A stretch of DNA of 64,000 nt, from positions 30,057,001-30,121,000 of the forward strand of contig NC_073361.2 of the NCBI RefSeq assembly GCF_027580225.2, written 5' to 3'. This DNA is from Misgurnus anguillicaudatus. Lineage: Eukaryota > Chordata > Actinopteri > Cypriniformes > Cobitidae. A program made the position numbers and the translations under genes. Numbering within the stretch: the first letter of the stretch is position 1; every line of letters begins with the position of its first letter. The notes under the pieces are model-generated. The model saw nothing but the letters and a program-made list of their open reading frames with translations, made no database searches and was not told the DNA's origin. Of this stretch, positions 1-15,472 are shown piece by piece.

Positions 1-880
1 TTAAATTATAAACAGCCAATGAACAATGCTCTTAACATTCAAGCATAAATATTTATGTAACCTACTGTATGCCACCGGACATTGAACGCAGTATATGTGA
101 ACATAATATGTCACCCTGTCTGGAAAACCCAGAAGTTTGATTTCACTCTTTATTTCCATCTTTGACATGATCTTACTCAGTCAGATATCAAGGTTCTATT
201 GTTCTTTACATTATTTTGGATGATTTTATGTAAAAAACGGCAAATGACTAAAACATGACTTTAGCTGGGATTTCACAGGCGGGGTCACATTGAGTAATAT
301 GTGCGTGCATTGACAAACAACCTGCAACACAAACTAAGACTGACACATCATTCTGAATGGTGGGTGGAAGCACGCGCGCACGCACACACACACACACACA
401 CATGCATACATACAAACACACACACACACACATGCATATACAAAAATGCACAGATCTGTGGGCAGGTACCCATTTGACATCAGAAAAGGAAGCTTGGCCT
501 GTTACTGTGTGTCTGTGTTCACACTACATCCTGATAGAAACCAAAACCATCTTGATTTCTCTCATCTTCTGCTGAGATTTCCGGCCTCCACAGATCCTCT
601 GATACAGCGATCACTCCTACAGCACATATACAAGTCCTCATTTAACTGTATAAAATTTCTGATGCAAGGCATTGACAATAAATGTAACAAACATTCAGAT
701 GATCTTCCTTTTTTTAAACTATACCAAAAAAAAAAAACAGTAAAGAGCTCCACAGATAACCTATGGTTTCTAATGCCTTCTAGTTGTAGGTAACATCGAA
801 AAGCACTAAAGACAAAATTTTCTCTATTCAGTTTTTGTACAGTAACTATTGATTTAAACGCTGCTTCTGACAAAAAATAG
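1..880. other. Non-coding, repeat-bearing left edge
   Basis: No coding exon was recognised. Positions about 140-292 resemble the end of a dispersed MITE that recurs at 35770-35890 and 41890-42040: the shared text runs from a 'gatatcaag' block to 'actttagct' and ends in 'gggtcacat'. A CA repeat lies at 378-432. The short open frames here have no family resemblance and look like chance. Confidence 0.5.
378..432. repeat. (CA)n microsatellite, interrupted
   Basis: Two CA runs are separated by a short 'catgcatacatacaaa' spacer. Both strands give short open frames of alternating His/Thr or Cys/Val, which are repeat artefacts. Confidence 0.9.
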
Positions 881-944
881 ATAATAATATTAGGATCACT
901 GACAAAAACGGTTTGGCAAGATGAGAAATTCAAAAATCTTTTAA

Positions 945-1445
945 AAAAAACTAGTTTTAAAAGCATGCATCATGTATATTTCAATGAACAAAGTGTATTT
1001 ATGTTGATTTTATGCAATAAAAAATTTACATTTGCACCATTTTTATGAAAGTTGAGACTGAAGTTAGTTTTGGTAAACCATTCTCTGCAAGCATGTTAAA
1101 AAATAGGTCATCGAAATTTGTCTCCCTTTATGATGTCAGAAGGGGATAATACCGCCCCTTAATCTGCATATATCCAACCACGGCACTGCCATTTAGTACA
1201 GAGATCAGCTCATCAATAAATGTAACAAACATTCAGATGATCCTTTTTTAAGACCGTTCCAAATACAATGTTTTTTGCAAATTAGGTCCTACGGTATAGC
1301 CACGAGACAAATTTCGATGACCTATTTTTTCACATGCTTGTAGAGAATGGTTTACCAAAACTAACTTTAGTCTCAACTTCAATAAAAATGGTGCAAATGT
1401 AATTTTTTTTAAAATATACCTGATGCATGCTTTTAAAACTTTTTT
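945..1445. repeat. Fold-back inverted repeat inside the 880-2110 element
   Basis: The arm at about 945-1130 runs from 'ttttaaaagcatgcatc' through 'ttggtaaaccattctctgc' to 'aggtcatcgaaatttgtctc'. It is repeated in reverse complement at about 1300-1445. The inner part also matches the middle of the TTAA element at 9905-10414 ('accgccccttaatctgca'). It looks like a fold-back insertion derived from that family. Confidence 0.65.
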
Positions 1446-1825
1446 TTTTTTTAAGATTTTTGACTGAATAGACCTGCAAATGTCAAATGGTGTAACCGCC
1501 AGTTGTGCCAAAGAATGAGAAATATTAAATATTTTATCCACCTTGATGGCATGTAAGCGTAATCATAAAAAAGTATAATAATTTTAAAACATTATTTTAT
1601 TAGTTATTTCTAAATGTACATTTTAATGCGTTTTTGTAATATTTGTCCGGACATATGCTGAAAACAGCTCTGTTTTTTAAATAATCTTTGACAAATTGTG
1701 TGAAAATGTATGTAAAAAAATCATATTACACTAAACGTGATGATTATATTTTATTCCACATTTTTTATGAATACAGCCTATTTATATTTTCATTTAAAAA
1801 AATACTATTTACACCAATTGACACA

Positions 1826-2028
1826 CACTGAAAAAATGATTCATTCAATTTACTCAGTTTCCTTAAGTTAAGTGGTCGCAATCAATTTATTCAAGCCACA
1901 CTTAAACAAAAGTTTTTTGTTTTGTTTTGTATTTCTAATTTTTTTGTTTAAATGCAGCTTACATAAATCGATTGCGACCATTTACCTTAAAAAATTTGAG
2001 TAAATTGAATGAATATTTTTTTTCAGTG
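1826..2028. mobile_element. MITE with 'CACTGAAAAAATGATTCATT' terminal repeats
   Basis: The left end is 'cactgaaaaaatgattcatt' and the right end reads 'aatgaatattttttttcagtg'-like sequence, so the ends are inverted repeats. The internal blocks 'gtggtcgcaatcaattta' and 'aaatcgattgcgaccat' are also inverted. It sits inside the larger element, whose sequence resumes on the far side ('cttacattgacacttttgc'). Confidence 0.7.
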
Positions 2029-2129
2029 CAGACCGCTTACATTGACACTTTTGCAATTATCTCCCAAATATTCTTTCAAAATGAAATAAAACCAGAAATG
2101 TTATACTTGGTCCTCAAAAAAGAGAATGT

Positions 2130-3660
2130 ATGCAAGTAATTTGAAATTTTATTTCATTTATCCATAAAATAATTAACGTCATTGACCCATTAACCAAATT
2201 CTCTTGGCACATATTTTATGTTATTCAAATACTTTTTATTAAAATCTGCTTAATCACGATTCCCGATCTCAGGTCATTCAGAAATAGCGGTTTATTGGCA
2301 GAAGTCTGATAAAAAGTGTTTATTTACTAAAAACATGTCAGATGCACTTGTAGGGTTTTGTTTATATGAATATAATATGTATTTATAATTCAGTATGTAT
2401 TTTTATATAACTAATAATAAATAAATAAATGTATAGTATAGAAACAGGCTGAGGATGGCACTACATTTGCTTTAAGCAATAGTGCCTTGTATCTTGTTTG
2501 TGTTCCCCAAAGCTCTTGTAATACGTTTGAATGTTATTGTGTGAATGTGTTGTTTATTAACTGTTGTGGTGATGTTAAAACAACCAGACAGTGTTTTTAA
2601 CACTCATAAGCTACACTTTTTTTCTGCGTCCTTCCAGACAAAAGAAAAAACAAACAGTGCGCACGTGGTTTTAAATCAGTCTAGCTTATATCATGATTCT
2701 CTCTCTTTAGCTCTGCCTGAGGTTTTAACACTACATTATGTTCGCTTTCAAGTAAAATCGAATGAGATTCAGAGATTTCCCCTCGCTCAAGGATGAGCAG
2801 GACTCGTGCGGCTCTCTGGGGGCTTAATCTCATTGGCTCAGGGGGTTTGTTGTACTCGGCCGGCGGTGACAAAAGGACGAGAGGAGATTCTGAGAAAGTG
2901 TATGATGGAGAGAGGACTGGCAAAGTCTATCTTCTTGTCGCATTACTGCGCCCGCCGTCAAGGGCGCGGGGGTCAGGGTTTGAATCACGACGCTCAGAGC
3001 TCCATCCGGCCTTCGCCGCCCGCAGTCACCGATCAGCATTCTCTCTGTTTAAGTGACTCACAGCAATAGTCAGGCCCTCTTACTTATGCCATACAACTAG
3101 GTTATTTTCCTTAACCTTAATCACATAACTGCAAAAGATAATAGTAACACTGGGTTGTTTGAACCCAAACCTGAATATGGACAGGTTAATGTAAACCAGT
3201 GGTTGGGTTTGTCCAACACCCAAGCGTGTGTTTTTTTAAAAGTGTATAAATAAACAATGACATAATTACATAACGATGCCAAGAAGATGTGTTGGAGCGG
3301 ATTTGAATCCTAGAGCAGAAAAATCATTTTGCTTGCACTCAGCAGGCGTCCCATTCGATTAAGTGACGCTTAGACTGCATCCTGTCATATTTACTTGACC
3401 GTCATGCAGAAAGAGAAACAGACTCCTGCTTCATTGCTATCTATTTTCTCTCTTTCTTTACTTGACCACCATCTCCAAAACCCCGTCATTGAGTCTTTCA
3501 GTTCAACAAGTGGAAAATCAAATCATATTTCGAAAGACTGCACAATAAAACTTACTTAAAAGACTTTGATATTTACTTGGCATTGGGTTTTCCTAAATAG
3601 CCCTGCTCTCTCTCTCTCTCTCTTACTCTCTCTCCCCTGCTCTCTCCCTCCTCCCACTTA
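2130..3660. other. Upstream region of c1ql1; no gene recognised
   Basis: This stretch is mostly non-repetitive. Part of it (about 2760-3060) is clearly more GC-rich than its surroundings and contains an inverted CCAAT box ('cattggctc', about 2832). It could hold a 5' exon or enhancer of the C1q-like gene, since a good splice acceptor (pyrimidine tract plus CAG) ends at 3841 ahead of the coding region. At 3150-3240 there are 'gggttgtttgaaccc'-type pieces of a MITE also seen near 12430. A CT-rich run lies at 3606-3645. Confidence 0.35.
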
Positions 3661-3676
3661 TCTTTTATTTGAGTCA

Positions 3677-3683
3677 TATAAAG
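3677..3683 (+). promoter_or_regulatory. Candidate TATA box of the C1q-like gene
   Basis: 'TATAAAG' lies about 310 bp ahead of the proposed start codon at 3989, in a unique stretch following CT-rich DNA. A short upstream reading frame (ATG at 3738, stop near 3803) would fall in the leader. The assignment rests on position and motif only. Confidence 0.4.
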
Positions 3684-3694
3684 AAACCGAATAG

Positions 3695-8694
<5,000 letters not shown>

Positions 8695-9457
8695 AGAGGT
8701 CAGGAGATGAATGGACAGGAGTCTGTTGTCCTTACATTTAGCCTGTTCTCTGTCGATGACTTGATACACGACTAAATATATGATCTGATATATATTGTTA
8801 GCTTATTTATAAGAAATGCAATGTTCAGTGAGGGTTCAAGATGCATTGAAACAAATTCAAAGTTCAAGCAAGATGAAGATGCATTTGGTTGAATCATTTG
8901 TAAATATAATAATGTTATTAATCATGCATATTTATATTTAATTTATTTAAAGGAATTAAACTGCACCTGTCGAATGACTGGCAGTGCCTGGATGAGGCTG
9001 TGTTATTAGTTTTTTGGCAGTTGTTATCAGGGAATAACAAACCTTGGATTGTCGCCACTGGCCAATCAGAATCAAGCATTTCAAAGTGCTGTGTGTATTG
9101 ATTATGATAATGAAAGATTTTGATTCAGGGGTAAAATGATTCATTGACTATAGTCTGCATCTGTATTAAAACTGTCCTTTTGATGGCTGGATTAAACATA
9201 TTGCAGGCGAAGTGTGAGTGAAGGGTTAAAGACTATAATGAAGATTCATCATTGAATGAAAGTCCAGTGAAGTGTTTGTTTCATTATGGTGTTTGTCTCT
9301 GTGTTCTGTCTGTGAATCTACAATAATGTTTCTCAGTGTCTCATCAATATAATGTGAAGTAAATTGTACCCTAACATTTTGAGTGTATTCACAGATGTCC
9401 CTGAGTCTGTAAGCCATTGTATGTGATCGGTGTATGGCTGTGTGGAGTATTATCACA

Positions 9458-9463
9458 AATAAA
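9458..9463 (+). terminator. Poly(A) signal of c1ql1
   Basis: AATAAA lies about 760 bp past the stop codon, at the end of a non-repetitive stretch that fits a 3' UTR (8695 to about 9480). Confidence 0.6.
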
Positions 9464-9904
9464 GCTGAAACTATAAGCTTTATACTTAAACATTTTCATA
9501 TACGGTATGAAATATTAAAGGCTGTGTGGATTTCGTAGTTTCTCTCTAAGCTGGGATAAGAGTTACCACTATACAAGAATAGACACATCTTCAGTCACAC
9601 TGTAATTTTGTTGGTAACTATTTAAAACTATGAACTATATATAATACACAAACTTCATGACATGATGTATTTAAATGTCATCTGTTCTACTCATAACAAC
9701 TAATAAATTGTTGCTTTTGTAAATAAATGGGATTTTTGCAACACTTTGGTCCCTCAGTTGATTGAAAGTGATACTAGAAGTTTCTATTAGTTATCTTCAT
9801 ACAGGTTTACAACAACAGGATGAGAAAATGATGACAGAATTATCATTTTTAGGTGAACTATACCTTTAAGTAAAGATCATGTTCCATGAAGATATTTCCT
9901 ACCG

Positions 9905-10414
9905 TTAAAGGGGCCATGGCATGAAAATCTGACTTTTTCCATGTTTAAGTGCTATGATTGGGTCCCCAGTGCTTCTATCAACCTAGAAAATGTGAAAAAG
10001 ATCAACCCAGTAACTTAGTTTTGGTAAACCATTCTCTACAAGCACATGAAAAAATAGGTTGTTGAAATTTGGCTCTCCTTATGATGTCATAAGGAGCTCT
10101 TATTATAACAATACCGCCCCTTAATCTGCACTATCCAACCACAGCACTGCCATTTAGTGCAGAGAAAAGCACAATTGAGTTTTAATTGCAACAAACCACC
10201 ATCATTGTGATCAGTGTTTGAATTTCATCAGCTCATTTGCATTTTAAAGGACACACCCAAAACGGCACATTTTTGCACACACCTACAAAGTGGCAATTTT
10301 AACATGCTATAATTATTTATATGGTATTTTGAGCTAAAACTTTACATTTGTGCTCTGGGGACACCAAAGATTTATTTGACATCTTAAAAAAGTATTGTGC
10401 CATGGCCCCTTTAA
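9905..10414. mobile_element. TTAA-flanked MITE, family B
   Basis: The left end is TTAAAGGGGCCATGGCAT and the right end is GTGCCATGGCCCCTTTAA. These are inverted repeats with TTAA at both edges. The middle ('accattctctacaagcac', 'accgccccttaatctgca') recurs in the fold-back block at 945-1445. Confidence 0.8.
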
Positions 10415-10572
10415 TATTTTAAAACTTGTATTTTTGGGGGTGGATGCAGTGCCAGGGACTTAATTTGGATAATTTAAAAGGCGATTTTCTCAATATTTAG
10501 TTTTTTTACACCCTCAGATTCCAGATTTTAAAATAGTATATTGACCAGATATTTTCCTATCCTTACAAACCA

Positions 10573-11867
10573 TAGGGGAGAGCGGGGTATGTTGTCACAC
10601 TTTTCACACTGTCTAACATTTACTGAGCACCATACATCAAAATGGTATAAATCTCATACCAAATGAAAGAAGGAAGTCTTGGGCACATATGTTGTATTCA
10701 TAACATCTTTATATCTTATCTCATTACAGAGTTGTAGACTGTTGAATAGTGACTGTGCACTTGTGACAATTTGCCCCATCGGAGGGTAAGTTGTCACACT
10801 AGGGCGGGTAAGTTGTCACACTAGATTATCTAAAAATAAGAACACAACTACTTAATTGTGAATATTGATTTTAATTTTTAAACTCAAACCAAACTGGAAA
10901 TATAAACATCCGTGCCTGGAGAATCTGGAAAAACAATTATTTCAATCCAAATAATGCACATTTCAATTAAGTGGCAAGACCACTTTACTTTGAACTTTGG
11001 TTCAAATGTTCTATGGCTTTCACATAAAACCAGATAACTGAATGGAACGCTGCAGATAACTTGCTTAACTTAACATGTTGAACCTCTGAACAAAACAGAT
11101 GCCCTGTATGACTAATAGGACTCATCTCCAGAATCACAATTCTGACACACATAAATTGCCTGGCCTGAGGTGCAAGCATCATGGGCCCAATTGTTGCATT
11201 TTACACATTTTACCCAGGTCTCCTTTGGACGACTCTTTGAAAATGGCTCTACACAGACGAGGCAGAAGCACTCTTCATCATCTGATGATGACTCTTGCAT
11301 GATTTTTCTTCTTTTAGCTGCCTTGTTTTTCATAGGTCCAGATTTCTGCTTCCCTTTCTTTTGAAACAGCTTTTTGCTAGATTGAGGCTTATTCTTTTCT
11401 ATATCATGTTTTCTGAGCATGTTCGATGTGTTTGTTTGTACAGGGGCAAGTTGTCAGATGTGACGACTTGCCCCAAAGTCATTGAGACAACTTGCCCCAT
11501 ACTTACTTGTGTGCTAATGTTGTCTAAATCTCAAGTTTAGCTCATCATATCACTTTAGCTAAAGTATCAAAAGACACTTTACGGTCTCCTCTATTTTGTG
11601 CAAAATAATCATTTTAAACATTCACACCTAACAAAGTTGTATTGCATAAAATGTAAAGTGATTTTTTTTTACTTTTTAAGCAGCAAAATAAGAAAATTGT
11701 GCTAACCTCAGATTACAGTGATCTTGACCACATGTGAACAGGAAGTTCACTATAGAAGAAGAAGTCACATAAAGTGGCTATTTGATTTTTGAGATAGAGC
11801 CTCTAGTGTTGGAGTTATTAACAGTGTGACAACTTACCCGTGTGACAACTTACCCCGCTCTCCCCTA
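10573..11867 (-). mobile_element. Pogo/Tc1-mariner-like DNA transposon, internally deleted
   Basis: The ends are inverted repeats: TAGGGGAGAGCGGGGTATGT at the left and its near-complement ending CCCCGCTCTCCCCTA at the right. Both abut TA, the usual Tc1-mariner/pogo target. Variants of 'GGGTAAGTTGTCACAC' recur inside both ends. Of the transposase only the C-terminal PHD-like tail is left (11112-11420, minus strand). No DDE catalytic core was seen, so it cannot move by itself. Confidence 0.75.
11112..11420 (-). pseudogene. C-terminal PHD-like remnant of a transposase
   Basis: A 102-aa open frame, Lys/Ser-rich at first (KRRKIMQESSSDDEE), followed by a zinc-finger pattern Cys-x2-Cys ... Cys-x2-Cys ... 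His-x2-Cys ... Cys-x2-Cys (CLVC, CVKC, HDAC, CQNC). Such a C-terminal PHD-type finger is found in many fish pogo-like DDE transposases. The catalytic domain expected upstream is missing. The frame starts at a Met that is probably internal to the ancestral protein. It lies wholly within the TA-flanked element, so it is a transposon relic rather than a host gene. Confidence 0.65.
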
Positions 11868-11969
11868 CATCAATGAAAAGCTTATTTATCTAAATTACAA
11901 AATTAATCCTTATGACTGGTTTTGAGGTCAGAGTTCATAGAAGAGGCCCACAGAACTCCATACGGCAAA

Positions 11970-12118
11970 GCATTGCATAAGCAAAAGGTCATGGGTTTGA
12001 ACCATAGACTGTAAAAAAATAGGTGTGAACCCAGCGAACACACATACACTCATCATGTAATCCACTGTAAGTCGCTTTGGAAAAAAAAGTATCTGCTAAA
12101 CGTGTAAATGTAATGAAA
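11970..12118 (+). mobile_element. SINE with tRNA-like head and cyprinid-type tail
   Basis: 'aggtcatgggtttgaacc' resembles a tRNA-derived B box. The end 'gtaagtcgctttgga...tctgctaaacgtgtaaatgtaa' is the tail shared by many fish SINEs and LINEs. Tail-only fragments occur near 22225-22300 and 49420-49460. Confidence 0.6.
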
Positions 12119-12419
12119 ATATTGTGTGTGTGGGGGGTGTAATTGTTAGTTTGGAATATTTGGTCTTACTTAACGTGGAAACTTTGTCCCTGGTTAAACA
12201 TAGCCAATGACTGTTTGGCTACAGGGATAAATAAATACTGAACAAATTAGAATGCAAAAATTAAAATGACACAATTTTTCTACATTTTAAGTGTTTCTAT
12301 TGATTTTATACTCAATAAAAAATATACAGTCAACAAAAGACAAAATATAGAACATACCTAATGCTTCAAAAGCTTGCATGCTTTAAATGTGATTTGGCAA
12401 TTTTATATAAAAAATGCTT

Positions 12420-12590
12420 TTTAACTCAGCAACTGGGTTGTAATTTAACATATGCTGCATTGTTTCAACCCAAAATGCTGGGTTGTTTGGGCAAAATTTA
12501 TAATATAGACATTTTCTGGGTTAATTTAAACCAAAGGCTAAGTTTGTCCAACACTGGGTTGAAAATAACCCAGCATTTTTAGTGTAAATA
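12420..12590. repeat. MITE fragment with 'CAACCCAGCATTTTTAGTGT' end
   Basis: Repeated 'gggttgt', 'caacccaaaatgctgggttg' and 'aacccagcatttttagtgt' units form short inverted pairs. A related piece lies at 3150-3240. Confidence 0.45.
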
Positions 12591-13964
12591 ATTTTTTTTA
12601 CGTAATTTTTCTTGTGAAAAAATTAAGTTGTTTAAACAGGGTTTTAGTATTAAGTATTTTTTAAGTATTTTTTTAATAGATCCAACTTTCACTTTTAAAG
12701 TGTATGATGGATTGTTTTTACCCAGTCTAAAACAATCCCACATTTAGGTGTGTTAGTGTGTTACACACACACATACACACATTTACCAATTAACACATTT
12801 ATAAGACACTTTAAAGCAACGTGACTTAATGTATGGTGCATTCCAGCTATAAATCTTTTAAGTATACGTTATAAACACCATGCTACTACAGTAGTTGAGC
12901 TCAAGCTCCCCATAAAGATTTATAATGAGACAGAAAAAAACAGAAAAGGGAAACTAAAATCTAAAGAAGAAAGAGATTCTCAGTCAGGTATAATGAGTAT
13001 AAAATATCTGGAGAAAAACGAGAGAAAGACCCTTATGCAACAAAAATATACTGCAGTATATTGGAAAATATCATGTAATATATTAGGCAATATATTCCCA
13101 TATATCGGATTTAATATTTATATTTCCCAATATATTGTAATATATGCATAAAAAATATCATGTAATATATTAGGCAGTATATTCCCATATATAGGATTTG
13201 ATATGTATATTTTCCATTATATTGCAGTATATGAATAGAACATACATGTACAAAATATATTGTAACCAAGACCAAAAAGGGCACTATGTTTTTCCATGTA
13301 ATAGTTTGTCTTTATATGATTTAATATACTGCAATATATGCAGGGGCGTCGCTGGATCCCTTTTACTGTCTGGGGCACATGCCCCAGTGTAAATCTTTTG
13401 TGTCCCGTTGTAAATCTCAAGTTTAAATTTGAGCAGTTAACTAGTGTATTCCTATACAAAGATAATCGCGGCAAAAACGGATGTATATGCAATGTAATTA
13501 CCCAATTTACGCTTGCAAAAGCGACGAAGCAGTCGCATTGACTCGTGCACAAATGTATCCATGACCATCTGCGCACAACCGCATTCAAAAGGTGACGCCA
13601 CGCGAGTGACTTAGCTTATGAAAACATGACCAGACTAAAGAAAGTTTCTAAATAATAATGTTAATCTTATTTTGACTCGATCATTATTGGCTTCTTTAGA
13701 TGAACATGTTTTGTGCAAAGCAGGGAAAGCGAAGCAGACAAGAGAAAGGAGGTAAGACAAACTACATCCTCACCCGGTCAGGTCTGAAACATTAGAGGAA
13801 AAATCTCAGGAAAACCTCTTGTCTTGATTAGTTGTAGAACACATTTTCAGGTGTCACTTTTTTGCTGTGTTTTAGTTTAAAAATGCAGTTTTTTAATATG
13901 CAGAATTAATGTTAATTAATGTTAAAATCTTTGAATATTATTATCTAACGAAAATCTAATAACT

Positions 13965-14076
13965 AATAATCTTAAGAACATCTTACATCTGTCTCAGCAA
14001 CAATGCAATTCTACAGACTTGTCTGTAGAATTGCATTGTTGCTGAGACAGCTGTAGGATGTTCTTAAGATTATTCA
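13965..14076. repeat. Hairpin with perfect 30-bp arms
   Basis: The arms 13989-14018 and 14021-14050 ('ctgtctcagcaacaatgc...') are perfect complements with a 2-nt loop. Imperfect pairing continues outward through 'aataatcttaagaacatc' on the left and 'gatgttcttaagattatt' on the right, giving arms of about 54 bp. Confidence 0.85.
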
Positions 14077-14336
14077 CTGTGCTATTTTGAGGCATCATGA
14101 ATATGAACTAAAATGCACTTTTAACACACTATCTCTGTATTAAAAAATGTATTTAGTTAACACTTGTTTTAAACTTGAACACAACTTTTATACAAAGATG
14201 GGTTCAAGTTTATTACAAGTGGTACCTAAATACATTTTTTAAATACATTTTTAGCACATTTTAGTTCATATTTAGTTCATTAGTGTCTCAAAATAGCACA
14301 GTGAAGTACACTTAGATGATCTTAAGAACATCTTAA
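14056..14336. mobile_element. MITE with long imperfect terminal inverted repeats
   Basis: The left end, 'gatgttcttaagattattcactgtgctattttga' region, pairs with the right end, 'tctcaaaatagcacagtg' followed by 'gatcttaagaacatc'. The inner blocks 'atgaactaaaatgca' and 'gcacattttagttcat' also pair. It shares its left end with the hairpin at 13965-14076. Confidence 0.65.
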
Positions 14337-14659
14337 GAAGTACTAAGGATGAATTTTTTGTATATTAAGTACAACATTTGTGTGTGAAAATAAAGCACTT
14401 TAAATACACTATGGAATATTAAATAACCTGGGTTAACACATGAGTCTGGGTTAACAACTTTTACTTCAAAACTCTACACACAAATCCTTACATTTCTCAG
14501 TGCTTACACCATCTGATCATATGGAAAGCACTAGCATTCAATACTGTTCACTCAAGTCAGCACAGCTTAGGCTCAATTAGCAAACAATTACCAAGGTGAA
14601 AACACTAAAAGTCAAAATTGAACACACATCAATCAGATCCTTCAATAGATAGATAAAGG

Positions 14660-15470
14660 GCCTGAATCTGTTCACTGAGCTTTGGAACAATAGATCCACA
14701 GAGAAATGAAGGAATAGGTTGAGGAGGAGAAAGAGGAGGATGGAAAGGACGTGGTGAAGGAGGAGGGAGAGGACATGATGAAGAAATAGGTCGAGGAGGA
14801 GGAGGCACAAGAGGAGGTAAAGAAGGAGGACGTGGTGAAGGAGGAGGAAGAGGACATGATGAAGAAATAGGTCGATGAGGAGGAGGGAGAGGAAGAGGGA
14901 GAGGAGGAGGCAGAAGAGGATGGAAAGAAGGAGGACGTGGTGAAGGAGGAGGACGAGGACATGGTAAAGGAGGAAGGAGGGGACATGATAAAGAAATAGG
15001 TTGAGGAGGAGGAGGGAGAGGAATAGGACATGGTGAAAGAGGAGGAAGAGGAGGAGGACGTGGTGAAAGAGGAGGAGGGAGATGAAGGGCAAGGTGACAA
15101 GCAGTCTCAGATGAAATTCAAGCCACTTTAGTTGACCATGTCCTGGTCCATGACTATGAGGGAAGCGGAGAAACGAGTAAAGCCTAATTTGAGTCGCTTC
15201 ACAGTTGCCTCCATCTTCAGAGCCTTCAGGGAAGAAAACAGATAGATGTACTTACAGTAAGACTGTTCTGTACAGTAACTTTAGTGTGCATACACTGTTG
15301 GACTATGCTACTGGAATAAAGAAATGCATCAAATTGCCTTCCATACAGATCAACATATCAGTAGATGAATGCAAGGGGTGGATCAGGTAAGAGGATTTTA
15401 CCCTTGATGTTTGGCTAGGACCAATATATAGTCTGTGATGTGGATGAGATTCTCTGGCCTGACCCAGAAC
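14660..15470 (+). pseudogene. IS630/Tc1-like transposase relic, outer copy (5' part)
   Basis: Positions 14700-15090 are a GA-rich array encoding Glu/Gly/Arg-rich sequence, as at the start of this fish IS630-like family. Then 15100-15240 reads VSDEIQATLVDHVLVH and, after a frameshift, text related to the usual helix-turn-helix region ending FREEN. The catalytic core is missing. At 15345-15470 the C-terminal end resumes (DECKGWIR and, after frame breaks, CDVDE). The text is then cut at 15470 by another element and resumes at 16716 with codons for RRDVEAK and a stop. It is a long-dead copy. The antisense Ser/Leu-rich frames over the GA array are artefacts. Confidence 0.65.
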
Positions 15471-15472
15471 TA

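Larger units (their letters stand above)
880..2110 (+). repeat. Interrupted DNA element, copy 1 (inverted copy at 6660-7295)
   Basis: The segment beginning 'gacaaaaacggtttggcaag' and the segments 'taaccgccagttg' (about 1496) to 'ttggtcctcaaaaaagag' (about 2110) are read again, reverse-complemented, at 6660-7295. Copy 1 is broken by two insertions: a fold-back block at about 950-1445 and a CACTG-type MITE at 1826-2028. The family is unnamed here. It has no transposase frame, so it is probably a non-autonomous DNA transposon. Confidence 0.7.

Noticed and set aside
14577..15100. Ser/Leu/Phe-rich minus-strand open frames of 142-171 codons
   Set aside because: They are the complement of a GA-rich low-complexity array in a transposase relic.
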